Below, one piece after another: positions 1 through 5,574 of a stretch of 13,913 bases of DNA; the stretch's first letter is position 1; every line of letters begins with the position of its first letter. Both the position numbers and the translations under genes were made by a program. The stretch covers positions 1 through 13,913 of the forward strand of contig QHNF01000054.1 of assembly GCA_003218345.1 (NCBI GenBank), in the 5' to 3' direction. The stretch is from Verrucomicrobiota bacterium (GTDB lineage: Bacteria > Verrucomicrobiota > Verrucomicrobiia > Chthoniobacterales > UBA10450). A model generated the notes under the pieces. That model had not been told where the DNA came from, ran no database searches, and was given only the letters and a program-made list of their open reading frames with translations.

Positions 1-148
1 CGCAGCCGCGGGCAGGCTGCATAAAGGCTCGTTCGATCTCGCCAAGTTGGAGCCCGCAATTCGCGGCACCCCAGTGGTCGAATCTCACCACGCGCGGGTT
101 TTTTGCGCCGGCATCCCGAGCCGAATTCGGGAATAACCAAAAACATTT
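1..148. other. Left edge, no callable gene; possible terminator
   Basis: No coding region can be assigned here. Frame 1 stops at 22-24, frame 2 at 134-136 and frame 3 at 150-152. The last of these overlaps the ATG of the next gene, but none of the three short tails resembles a family I recognise. CCCGC at 53-57 can pair with GCGGG at 94-98 around an inner GTGGT (74-78) / ACCAC (87-91) hairpin, followed by six T residues (99-104). That could be a rho-independent terminator for a gene ending at or before the left edge. The pairing is loose, so this is a weak inference. Confidence 0.3.
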
Positions 149-433
149 ATGAAACAAACAGATCAAATCAGTGGCACCCAGCACGCTCGTCGGAGTTTTC
201 CGTTAACGGATTACAACTTTCAAGCGACCGTTGATGGCAAGGCAAGTTCCGGTGCCGTTCGTCCGGCAACGAAGTCGCCCGCCTTCCACAAATTAAGCAG
301 TGAATTCTTCGGCGCAGAAAGAAGCCGGGAATATATCGTCGAGCTTCTGTTCTTCATTCTGATCACCGGAATCTCAGCGTGGCCAATTATGTCGGCCGTC
401 GTTGCGATCATTCGCCTGATCAGGAATTACTAA
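149..433 (+). CDS. Small hypothetical membrane protein
   Basis: The protein has 94 residues. Residues 1-60 are soluble and polar, with many Ser, Thr and Arg. A hydrophobic segment at about 62-90 (start YIVELLFFILITG) is long enough for one or two membrane passes. It ends in a basic tail, RLIRNY, so an inner-membrane protein with its N-terminus in the cytoplasm is plausible. The ATG at 149 follows an A-rich leader without a strong Shine-Dalgarno. I do not recognise a functional domain and assign no function. The segment HKLSSEFFGAERSREY ahead of the membrane part has the look of a conserved motif, which together with the clean hydrophobic end argues for a real gene. It is followed by a repeat-filled gap, so no operon partner is visible. 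Confidence 0.55.
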   Translation: MKQTDQISGTQHARRSFPLTDYNFQATVDGKASSGAVRPATKSPAFHKLSSEFFGAERSREYIVELLFFILITGISAWPIMSAVVAIIRLIRNY

Positions 434-609
434 CGGATTCGGCGAGGAGCCCATCAGAACGCTTCGGCGCGGCAGGATGGAACTGGAAGATAGGCTTCCC
501 AGCCTGTCCCGGCCGGCAGGCTTCCAGCTTGCCGAGTACTGAGGCAGGCAAGATGGCCGCCTGCCGAGTCAGGCTAGAAGCCTAACTTCCGATCGGATCT
601 AGCGGAAGA
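434..609. repeat. Intergenic palindromic repeat
   Basis: This gap between the small membrane protein and the hydrolase stop holds no gene. It contains a large imperfect palindrome: AGGCTTCCCAGCCTG at 492-506 faces CAGGCTAGAAGCCT at 570-583. Further copies of the GGCAGGCTTCCAGC / GGCAGGCAAGATGG / GCCTGCCGAGTC words lie between the arms, so several alternative foldbacks are possible. It resembles the dispersed REP-like repeats seen elsewhere in this window. It could end transcripts from both flanking genes, but there is no T-run. Confidence 0.5.
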
Positions 610-1689
610 TTACAGCTTCGCGTAAACGCCGAGCAGAGGACGGGGCGATGGCGTTCTCGAACGGAAATCGCTGACGAAACCCTCCCTAGTGCGGATCTCG
701 ACATGACCGGCGGCGCGGTTGGCGCCGTACACGAGCACCGAACCGACTGGCGCGGAGAATGGATCGCTCACCGATAATCTTTTGAAGCCGTAATTGCTGA
801 CAAGGTCCTGGGCGGCGTCTTTCGCGAGTGCGCTCTTCGGGCGCGAATCGATCACGCCTGAAGCGAGCAATGCCTCTTTGACATAATGCCAGCACCTCGA
901 GCGCGAATGCGCATGCGCGCGTTCCTGCGCGATCGTCGCCGCTTGCATCAGCTTCTGATCGATGTGTCGATCAACCTTGCCAAACGGGTAAACGATTTGC
1001 TTCGGATAATACTGCGTGATGACGGGGGCTGATTCCTTTTTGCCCTCCGAGGTTTTGAAGCTGAAATGGAAAGGAGACCGCCTCGGCGTGCTTGTGCTTT
1101 GTTGCTCCATCGGTCGCACCGGCTCTAAGGCAAATGTTCGTGCCGAATCTTGGGGGATTGCCTGCGCCGCCTTTTGCGTGATCGCTTTGATCGGCTTTTT
1201 CGTCATCGCTTGCACCGGTTCTTTGGCGATGGCTTGCACTGGCTCCTTAGCAAGCGCCTGCATCGGCTCCTTTGTGATCGCTCTCATCGATTTTTTCGTC
1301 GTCGGTCGTACCGGCTCTTTCGCGATCGCTCGCACCGGCTCTTTCGCGATCGCTTGTGCGGGTTCTTTCGTGATCGCTTGTGCAATGTCCTTCTTAGTCT
1401 CCTGCTCGGGACTCGTAAGATTCAATGTTGAAGGGGCCAGCGCCTGCGCGTACGCGGCTACGCTGGAAATGACGAAAAGCGACGTAGTTGCCAACGTTAA
1501 GGAGATTGGTCCCCGCACGGAGGCGAGGTATGCCGGGAATCGCGGCGTTAGGCAAGCACTTTTTTTTCTTATTTTTGAAAGAGCCGGCGCACAGAGGCCG
1601 GGACCGTCATTAATGCCGCTAAGGATCAGCAGGGCCAATTGCGAGTTCGTAATCCCACTGCGAGAAATTCCTTGTCTGCCAGAAAGCAT
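610..1689 (-). CDS. Exported CHAP/NlpC-like hydrolase with octapeptide repeats
   Basis: This is a 359-residue protein in three parts. Residues about 59-83 form a hydrophobic signal-like segment (SLTLATTSLFVISSVAAYAQA), so it is probably exported. Residues 101-196 are twelve eight-residue repeats of the type EPVQAIAK, a Lys/Pro/Ala-rich linker. Residues about 255-359 form a compact domain with C266 in SRCWHYVK, a GSVLVYG strand at about 316, and H329 in AGHVEIRT. That Cys...Gly-His order is typical of CHAP or NlpC/P60-like peptidoglycan hydrolases, so cell-wall cleavage is the inferred role. The family call rests on this pattern only. The start is uncertain: ATG at 1689 leaves 58 residues before the signal segment, while an in-frame GTG at 1518 (residue 58) would put it at the N-terminus; neither has a clear ribosome site. 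The gene is divergent from the phytase with 26 bp between the ATGs. Confidence 0.7.
   Translation of the reverse strand: MLSGRQGISRSGITNSQLALLILSGINDGPGLCAPALSKIRKKSACLTPRFPAYLASVRGPISLTLATTSLFVISSVAAYAQALAPSTLNLTSPEQETKKDIAQAITKEPAQAIAKEPVRAIAKEPVRPTTKKSMRAITKEPMQALAKEPVQAIAKEPVQAMTKKPIKAITQKAAQAIPQDSARTFALEPVRPMEQQSTSTPRRSPFHFSFKTSEGKKESAPVITQYYPKQIVYPFGKVDRHIDQKLMQAATIAQERAHAHSRSRCWHYVKEALLASGVIDSRPKSALAKDAAQDLVSNYGFKRLSVSDPFSAPVGSVLVYGANRAAGHVEIRTREGFVSDFRSRTPSPRPLLGVYAKL
1102..1389 (-). repeat. 24-bp tandem repeats encoding 8-residue units
   Basis: About twelve imperfect 24-bp units run through the middle of the hydrolase gene and encode octapeptides around EPVQAIAK. On the plus strand the unit reads roughly GGCTCTTTCGCGATCGCTTG plus four bases. 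Central units are near-identical and outer ones degenerate (KAAQAIPQ, DSARTFAL), as expected for an array growing from the middle. The repeat phase also keeps long frames open on the opposite strand; these are shadows. Confidence 0.85.
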
Positions 1690-1715
1690 CCGCGTCCAAT
1701 GGCCGCGCGATCCTT

Positions 1716-2699
1716 ATGAATCCAGACGTTCATCCCTCTGCGGGCTTGCATCTTGTATTAGCCTTCTTTCTCGCTCCCGCGGCGATTTTCTCGGCGACGC
1801 TGGTGCAGAAGACTCCGCCCGCCCCGCCTGCCGATGCAGGTTCGCCGGTGTTGATTTGGGACGTCGATCTAAAACTGGCGACAAGTTTGCCGCGGAACTT
1901 CCGCACGACAGACGATCCGATTAAAGCGAACAAGGGCCAAATCCCTTCAAACACCGGCTTGACCGATCTTCATGCTTCTGGCAGCGGCGAGTTTACGGCT
2001 GATGGTCTCAAGCTTTTGTTAGCCCGCACGCGCGGCCCAGTGACCGTCTTCGATTTGCGGCAGGAGACGCACATATTTGTCAATGGATTGCCCGTTAGCT
2101 GGTACGCTACACGCGACTGGGCGAATGTCGGTCGCGGTCAAGACGCAATCGAAGCAGACGAGAGTGCGCGGGTGGAATCGCTTACACCCGGGAGTAAAAT
2201 CGTTGTCAGGCCGGGCGCTGCGGTAAAAAAACCGGGTGTTACTCCGAGTACGCCGCACAATGTGACCGTCGAGCACGCGAGCACGGAACGCGAGTTTGTT
2301 AAGCCGAATCACGCGGCTTATGTGCGCGTCACCGTAACGGATCATTGCCGGCCTCTTGATAACGAAGTCGATGGATTTATTCTCGCGGTCCGTGCGCTTC
2401 CAGAGAATGGTTGGGCGCATTTTCACTGTGAAGCGGGCCTCGGAAGGACGACCACCTTCATGGTGCTTTACGACATGCTGCGAAACGCAGTTCGCGTCCC
2501 GATGGAGGACATAGTGCGCCGTCAGCAATTACTTGGGTACAACTACGACGTGCTCCGTCCTGTCCCTGCTACGAACTGGAAAGCGCCATACGTTGAGGAT
2601 CGCATCGCTTTCGTGCGCGCTTTCTATAACTACGCTTACGCCAATCCGAATGGTCGGCCGCAGCTTTGGAGCGAGTGGCTTCGTTCAGATGCGAACTGA
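1716..2699 (+). CDS. Exported PTP-like phytase (myo-inositol hexakisphosphate phosphatase)
   Basis: The 327-residue protein begins with a signal-peptide-like stretch (residues about 10-27, LHLVLAFFLAPAAIFSA). The protein-tyrosine-phosphatase P-loop is at 237-245, HCEAGLGRT, with nucleophile C238 and phosphate-binding R244. This is the HCEAGxGRTT form that separates PTP-like phytases from ordinary PTPs. The probable general acid is D209 in TDHCRP. The upstream VFDLRQETHIFVNGLPVSWY segment (111-130) followed by DWANVGR also matches this family. The expected reaction is stepwise removal of phosphate from phytate, using a phospho-cysteine intermediate, in the periplasm or outside the cell. It would release phosphate from plant-derived inositol phosphates. 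The length fits the family, allowing for a longer leader. The ATG at 1716 directly precedes the signal peptide; the ribosome site is weak. It stands alone, divergent from the hydrolase, with repeat DNA downstream. Confidence 0.85.
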   Translation: MNPDVHPSAGLHLVLAFFLAPAAIFSATLVQKTPPAPPADAGSPVLIWDVDLKLATSLPRNFRTTDDPIKANKGQIPSNTGLTDLHASGSGEFTADGLKLLLARTRGPVTVFDLRQETHIFVNGLPVSWYATRDWANVGRGQDAIEADESARVESLTPGSKIVVRPGAAVKKPGVTPSTPHNVTVEHASTEREFVKPNHAAYVRVTVTDHCRPLDNEVDGFILAVRALPENGWAHFHCEAGLGRTTTFMVLYDMLRNAVRVPMEDIVRRQQLLGYNYDVLRPVPATNWKAPYVEDRIAFVRAFYNYAYANPNGRPQLWSEWLRSDAN

Positions 2700-2731
2700 C
2701 TGCCTATTTTGATTTGGCGACAAAATTCGTC

Positions 2732-2833
2732 GCTGGCCTGCCAAGCCGTAGTCTTTGGAGCGTCGGGAGGAAGTTTTAAAAGCAGTCCGCCTACGCTGGC
2801 TCCGGCGTGGCTGCCTTCGAAAGTTTCCGGAGA
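2732..2833 (-). repeat. GIY-YIG-associated repeat, copy A
   Basis: This is about 100 bp and nearly identical to copy B (3086-3187). Both share GCTGGCCTGCCAAGCCGTAG, then TTTGGAGCG, GAGTTTTAAAAGCAG and CTCCGGCGTGG in the same order and spacing, with small indels. It ends at the stop codon of GIY-YIG gene 1 and lies in the same orientation as copy B. Unlike B and C, nothing resembling a GIY-YIG start follows it on the minus strand; the phytase stop is 33 bp away. It is therefore an orphan copy. Confidence 0.8.
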
Positions 2834-3082
2834 TCAAAAGTGGCGTCGCGCAAACTCACGGCCGGAACCGGTCTTTAGATATTTCTCGAATGCACGGGCC
2901 TTAGCTTCGGAATCGAAAGCTATCGCGGTTTGAATTCGCCATGGGCGATGTTTCGATGTATGCGCGCATGATCCTTGATTGTGTTTAGTCAGGCGCGCTT
3001 GGAGCTCCTGGGTCGTGCCTGTGTAATGAATCGTCTCGTCGGCCTCACTAGCGAGAACATAAACATAGAAGAAGCGTTGCAT
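2834..3082 (-). CDS. Small GIY-YIG nuclease-like protein 1
   Basis: The protein has 82 residues counted from the ATG at 3080-3082. It is a minimal single-domain GIY-YIG (UPF0213/YhbQ-like) protein. The opening strand FFYVYVLASE carries the GIY position as YVY, and HYTGTT carries the YIG position as YTG. The conserved Arg lies in ARLTKHNQG and the putative metal-binding Glu in FEKYLKTGSG. These are the residues needed for phosphodiester cleavage in the superfamily, so a DNA-nicking or cutting activity is possible, though many short members lack a known substrate. A TTG at 3095-3097 is also in frame, but it lies inside repeat copy B and the ATG fits the family start. It shares roughly 45% identity by eye with gene 2, so the two are old relatives rather than a fresh duplication. 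Confidence 0.8.
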   Translation of the reverse strand: MQRFFYVYVLASEADETIHYTGTTQELQARLTKHNQGSCAHTSKHRPWRIQTAIAFDSEAKARAFEKYLKTGSGREFARRHF

Positions 3083-3085
3083 TTG

Positions 3086-3187
3086 CTGGCCTGCCAAGCC
3101 GTAGTCTTTTGGAGCGCAGGGAGTTTTAAAAGCAGCCCGCCTCCGCCTTGCTCCGGCGTGGCAGCCCCGAAAGCTTTCGGGGGTTGT
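3086..3187 (-). repeat. GIY-YIG-associated repeat, copy B
   Basis: This second copy fills the whole gap between the two nuclease genes. It begins next to the stop of gene 2 (3188) and ends a few bases before the ATG of gene 1 (3082). It carries the same word order as copy A (GCTGGCCTGCCAAGCCGTAG, TTTTGGAGCG, GAGTTTTAAAAGCAG, CTCCGGCGTGG) plus a small foldback, CCCCGAAAGCTTTCGGGG at 3166-3183. On the coding strand its last bases form the leader of gene 1, so the repeat and gene may travel as one unit. Confidence 0.8.
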
Positions 3188-3457
3188 TCAAAACGGTGAG
3201 GCGATCACTAGAGGTGCTTTTTTCAGAAACGCTCGGCCCGACGCGGATTTGAGGTAATGCTCGAAATCAGCGGCACGCGTAGTGTTCGAAAATGCGATGT
3301 AGGTTTTGATTCGCCAGGGCTTCCACTTCTTTGTGTGCGGAACCTTCCCGCTATTGTGGCGATCCAATCGCTCACGCAGATCGGCCGTGCGACCCGTGTA
3401 GAAGTGGCTTGGGTTGCTTTCGCTTTGCAAAATATAGACATAAGTGAAACTGCCCAT
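3188..3457 (-). CDS. Small GIY-YIG nuclease-like protein 2
   Basis: The protein has 89 residues from the ATG at 3455-3457, with AAAGG five bases upstream as a ribosome site. A longer open frame reaches 3622, but its first 55 codons would cover repeat copy C and the tmRNA 3' end and look non-coding, so the short start is preferred. Motifs: FTYVYILQSE (GIY strand), FYTGRTADL (YIG strand), the conserved Arg in ERLDRHNSG, and the Glu in FEHYLKSASG. These complete the GIY-YIG active site on paper. The C-terminus KKAPLVIASPF extends slightly past that of gene 1. The gene sits 122 bp from the 3' end of ssrA, with a repeat on each side. Function is unproven: it could be a homing-type, repair or mobile-element nuclease. 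Confidence 0.8.
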   Translation of the reverse strand: MGSFTYVYILQSESNPSHFYTGRTADLRERLDRHNSGKVPHTKKWKPWRIKTYIAFSNTTRAADFEHYLKSASGRAFLKKAPLVIASPF

Positions 3458-3461
3458 CTGC

Positions 3462-3579
3462 CTTTGCTGGCTTGCCGAGCCGTAGCTCGCAACAATTTGA
3501 TCCGTAGTAAGACCGTCCGCCTCCGCCGAGAGGCTACGGCGCGACAGCCTTCGCTCTTCACCACGTTGCGAGCGAAGGC
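3462..3579 (-). repeat. GIY-YIG-associated repeat, degenerate copy C with hairpin
   Basis: This fills the gap between the ATG of GIY-YIG gene 2 and ssrA. Its start, TTGCTGGCTTGCCGAGCCGTAG, is a diverged form of the first 20 bp of copies A and B, and CCGCCTCCGCCGAGAGGC recalls their middle. The ssrA-proximal part is a perfect 12-bp inverted repeat: CAGCCTTCGCTC at 3545-3556 and GAGCGAAGGCTG at 3570-3581, with a 13-nt loop. Its outer arm enters the tmRNA by two bases. CTCGCAAC (3486-3493) / GTTGCGAG (3565-3572) is a competing foldback. Confidence 0.65.
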
Positions 3580-3935
3580 TGGAGGCGAGGGGAGTTGAAC
3601 CCCTGTCCTCGCCGCTATCCACGTCGACATCTACATGTTTATCCGGTGGTTAGTTTTAAGGAGCCGAACGTTGCACCGGCACACTGCCGGCTCCCGAGCG
3701 TCCACGAAATTCCTTCACCATCCGGCGCGGTCGCTCCGCCGTTTGATTAGCCTGCTGTCCACGTTTGGCGCCGTAGCAGGCTTCCAGCTCCAAACGTCAC
3801 GGTCAATTAAGCCGCGAGAGCGAGATCTTGGTGATCTGCGTTTATTTTTTTTGGCCCGGTTTTTAACGAGGCCAACGAACCATCCTCGACATGCCGCCCG
3901 CGCTTCCAACGATGAGTCGAAGCCAGTGCGCCCCC
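3580..3935 (-). ncRNA. ssrA: tmRNA (transfer-messenger RNA)
   Basis: The 356-nt RNA rescues stalled ribosomes and tags the broken protein for proteolysis. The 5' end GGGGGCGCACTGGCTTCGAC carries the conserved tmRNA start. The 3' end has the T-arm AGGGG-TTCAACT-CCCCT and the acceptor strand CGCCTCC, which pairs with 5' GGGGGCG over seven positions including one G-U. The discriminator A is at 3580, and CCA is not encoded. The tag frame ends INADHQDLALAA with TAA at 3807-3809, the expected hydrophobic ALAA degron. The exact resume codon is unclear because a run of eight A residues lies just upstream of the frame; in frame it reads back through GPKKINADHQ. It is a one-piece (non-permuted) gene. 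Its 3' end touches repeat copy C, and a plausible promoter lies upstream. Confidence 0.93.
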
Positions 3936-3948
3936 GATTGTGCTTGAA

Positions 3949-3977
3949 CAGATACCTCGTTTTGAGTTCTTATGCAA
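3949..3977 (-). promoter_or_regulatory. Putative ssrA promoter
   Basis: On the minus strand, TTGCAT (3972-3977) and TATCTG (3949-3954) are separated by exactly 17 bp and lie 13 bp before the mature tmRNA 5' end. Both are only partial matches to sigma-70 elements. A short leader removed by RNase P is normal for tmRNA. Confidence 0.4.
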
Positions 3978-4039
3978 CAAACCCGAGCGTTCTGCGCTCC
4001 CCTTAGCAGTGCTGCGGGTTCAATGAAGAGTGATCCAGC

Positions 4040-4990
4040 ATGGCAATTGAAATAACATCTCGATCTTTGACCGGAGCTCAGCCGGACGAGGCAGCCGTTT
4101 ACAAAGAGAGCCCGCGGAGGCTCATTCCCGCCCCAGGCGAACGCATCGCCCGATCTCGACGGTGGCGACCAGCCCCCCGATGGACGCGCCGGAATTTCAG
4201 CAGTCGTGCCAGTGCACTTTCCGGTGGGGAAGTCATATTTCTTTCGGTGCCAAAAAGCGGGCGCACATGGGTTCGCGCATTTCTATGCGCTTACTTCTGC
4301 AAGCGTCACGGCCTCGAGTTCACTCTCCAGCCGGGACGTTACAACCAACCGGGATTTCCCCGGGTTGTATTTTCTCACGATCTGTTCGAGCACCGGACGA
4401 AAGGCGATCTCTGGGACAGATTGCGCGGCAAATATCTCGTGCCGAGGAAAGAACTTCGGCGGGCAAAGATCATTCTTCTCGTGCGGGACCCGCGCGATTG
4501 TTTCGTTTCTCTCTATCTGCAACTGACCAGGCGCGATCCTAATGCGCCATTAGAGCTTAAGCAAAAGAGCGTCAGCGCCATGCTGCGCGACAAAAGATTC
4601 GGCGTGCGCGCCATTATAGTGGCATTGAACGACTGGCTCGATGAATTCTCGGGCCGTGAAAATTTCACCCTTATGCGATATGAATCGTTGCGGGCATCGC
4701 CAGCCGAACATTTCCGAGATCTGCTCGCCCTGCTTGGCGAATCAGCGCCAGAGATGCCGATCTTTCACGAGGCGCTCGACTTTTCCCGGTTCGAGAACAT
4801 GCAAAAATTAGAGGCAGCTGGTGCTTTTGATTCTAAAATCCTGCATCCTGGCGATGTGCGCGACCCGGAGTCGTTCAAGGTGCGTCGCGGAAAAGTAGGA
4901 GGTTATCTGGAGTACCTTTCCGGAAAGGATCAACAATATGCTGCGGACGTACTGGCGGCGCTTGATCCTCATTTCGGCTATAAAGCCTGA
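4040..4990 (+). CDS. PAPS-dependent sulfotransferase-domain protein
   Basis: The 316-residue protein would transfer sulfate from PAPS to an acceptor hydroxyl or amine. The 5'-phosphosulfate loop is PKSGRTW (71-77), following the strand EVIFLSV. The 3'-phosphate site is RDPRDCFVSLY (149-159), and RRGKVGGY (282-289) matches the C-terminal RKGxxGxW-type PAPS-binding motif with Tyr for Trp. A His-Asp at 113-114 (FSHD) is a candidate catalytic pair. The first 60 residues are basic and disordered-looking (RSRRWRPAPRWTRR). There is no signal peptide, so it should be cytoplasmic. The acceptor cannot be read from sequence; polysaccharide, lipid or small-molecule substrates are all possible. The ATG at 4040 follows GAAGAG about 12 bases upstream. 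The gene stands alone between ssrA and the sulfonate-uptake operon. Confidence 0.85.
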   Translation: MAIEITSRSLTGAQPDEAAVYKESPRRLIPAPGERIARSRRWRPAPRWTRRNFSSRASALSGGEVIFLSVPKSGRTWVRAFLCAYFCKRHGLEFTLQPGRYNQPGFPRVVFSHDLFEHRTKGDLWDRLRGKYLVPRKELRRAKIILLVRDPRDCFVSLYLQLTRRDPNAPLELKQKSVSAMLRDKRFGVRAIIVALNDWLDEFSGRENFTLMRYESLRASPAEHFRDLLALLGESAPEMPIFHEALDFSRFENMQKLEAAGAFDSKILHPGDVRDPESFKVRRGKVGGYLEYLSGKDQQYAADVLAALDPHFGYKA

Positions 4991-5223
4991 GAGAATCCCG
5001 GGGACACAAATTCAATCGAGCATTGGTCGTAGCGGCCAACCTGTGATTCTGGCCGACCTGCGTCGAAGCAAGGAAGCTGAAGCCGAAAAGATCGGTGTCC
5101 CCGAGGATTTCGCCGTAAAGAAAAGTCCGTGATCGCGGGCGGGGGCCGACCACCAGTGCGCGAGGTGGGTGCGGAGGGCTAGGCATATCGCTTCTGGCCA
5201 TTTCTGGCAGCCCAAAAAAAAGC
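4991..5223. other. Gene-poor spacer with small foldback
   Basis: I see no convincing gene here. Short frames exist, for example 4938-5132, whose tail PVILADLRRSKEAEAEKIG looks mildly protein-like, but it starts inside the sulfotransferase gene and matches no family I know. A foldback lies at 5025-5058: GGTCG plus GGCCA on the left pair with TGGCC plus GACC on the right, with a small bulge. It may be a repeat of the dispersed type or a factor in ending the sulfotransferase transcript. An A8 run at 5215-5222 precedes the promoter region of the next operon. Confidence 0.35.
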
Positions 5224-5234
5224 TTGCATTCTAT

Positions 5235-5255
5235 TTCCTATTGATCTAGTAGGGA
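5235..5255. promoter_or_regulatory. Candidate Rrf2-family operator dyad
   Basis: TTCCTATT (5235-5242) and AGTAGGGA (5248-5255) form an inverted repeat around GATCT, with six of eight positions symmetric. The half-site core TCCTATT/AGTAGG resembles the ATTCCNATT-type half-sites described for the sulfur regulator CymR, an Rrf2 protein. An Rrf2 gene is encoded 350 bp downstream in the same direction, and the dyad covers the likely -35 element. Autoregulated repression of the sulfur operon is the inference. Confidence 0.45.
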
Positions 5256-5269
5256 TATGAAACCATATT
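5241..5269 (+). promoter_or_regulatory. Putative operon promoter
   Basis: TTGATC (5241-5246) and CATATT (5264-5269) are spaced by 17 bp in an AT-rich stretch unlike its GC-richer surroundings, 38 bp before the first start codon. Each matches four of six sigma-70 consensus positions. The -35 overlaps the dyad at 5235-5255, which suits repression. Confidence 0.45.
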
Positions 5270-5307
5270 GTATTAGTAGACATTAATGAACAATGGAGGA
5301 CAAAAGC

Positions 5308-5574
5308 ATGAAAAAGATAATGGGATTGATTTGTTTGGTGTTGTTCTGCGTTGGCGCGGCTTGGGTTGAATATGAAATGATGTTGCACTTTGGAAGCGCG
5401 GTCATTTTCTTTTTCGCGGCATCTGCTTTAGCCGCGCTATCCGGCGCGCTGGTTTGCGCGCCGGAAGGTTATGAGCGAGCTGATGGATTTCATGTTCGGG
5501 CGTCTCACCGGTTGTCTGGTTTTGTTCGCCGCGTCCGACTCTTCCAACGGCAAGTGCGGCGAGAATGGACATGA
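5308..5574 (+). CDS. Small membrane protein at head of sulfur operon
   Basis: The protein has 88 residues. The start at 5308 is chosen because GGAGG lies eight bases upstream, inside a spurious earlier ATG at 5293. Two hydrophobic segments, residues about 4-20 (IMGLICLVLFCVGAAWV) and about 30-52 (SAVIFFFAASALAALSGALV), suggest two membrane passes. The remaining part, APEGYERADGFHVRASHR, is polar and Arg-rich. I do not recognise the family. It lies 34 bp before the Rrf2 gene and directly downstream of the candidate operator, so it is probably co-expressed with the transporter. A second frame opens at 5471 and overlaps the tail; see the separate entry. A frameshift between the two frames cannot be excluded. 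Confidence 0.55.
   Translation: MKKIMGLICLVLFCVGAAWVEYEMMLHFGSAVIFFFAASALAALSGALVCAPEGYERADGFHVRASHRLSGFVRRVRLFQRQVRREWT

Noticed and set aside
1102..1389. CRISPR-like array
   Set aside because: The 24-bp units are directly tandem with no unique spacers and are in frame inside a coding region.
1016..1924. 302-codon open frame on the plus strand opposite the hydrolase
   Set aside because: It is kept open by the 24-bp repeat phase, gives a Cys/Gly-rich peptide with no domain, and overlaps both the hydrolase and the start of the phytase.
2709..2933. 74-codon plus-strand frame over repeat copy A
   Set aside because: It reads through repeat DNA and antisense to GIY-YIG gene 1.
3580..3600. tRNA gene suggested by the T-arm and acceptor end
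   Set aside because: There is no anticodon arm nearby; the matching acceptor strand is about 340 nt away with the tmRNA 5' signature, so this is ssrA.
3458..3622. N-terminal extension of GIY-YIG gene 2
   Set aside because: The extra 55 codons cover repeat copy C and ssrA; the ATG at 3457 has a ribosome site and matches the family start.
3223..3630. 135-codon minus-strand frame beside GIY-YIG gene 2
   Set aside because: It is a different frame of the same DNA, shows no GIY-YIG motif, and crosses into the tmRNA 3' end.
3715..3909. 64-codon minus-strand frame inside ssrA
   Set aside because: It is in a different frame from the tag peptide and lies wholly within the tmRNA.
3635..4006. 123-codon frame on the plus strand
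   Set aside because: It lies antisense to the tmRNA gene, whose structure explains the sequence; the peptide has no recognisable domain.
4938..5132. 64-codon plus-strand frame after the sulfotransferase
   Set aside because: It starts within the sulfotransferase gene in another frame, has no ribosome site at a sensible start, and matches no known family.
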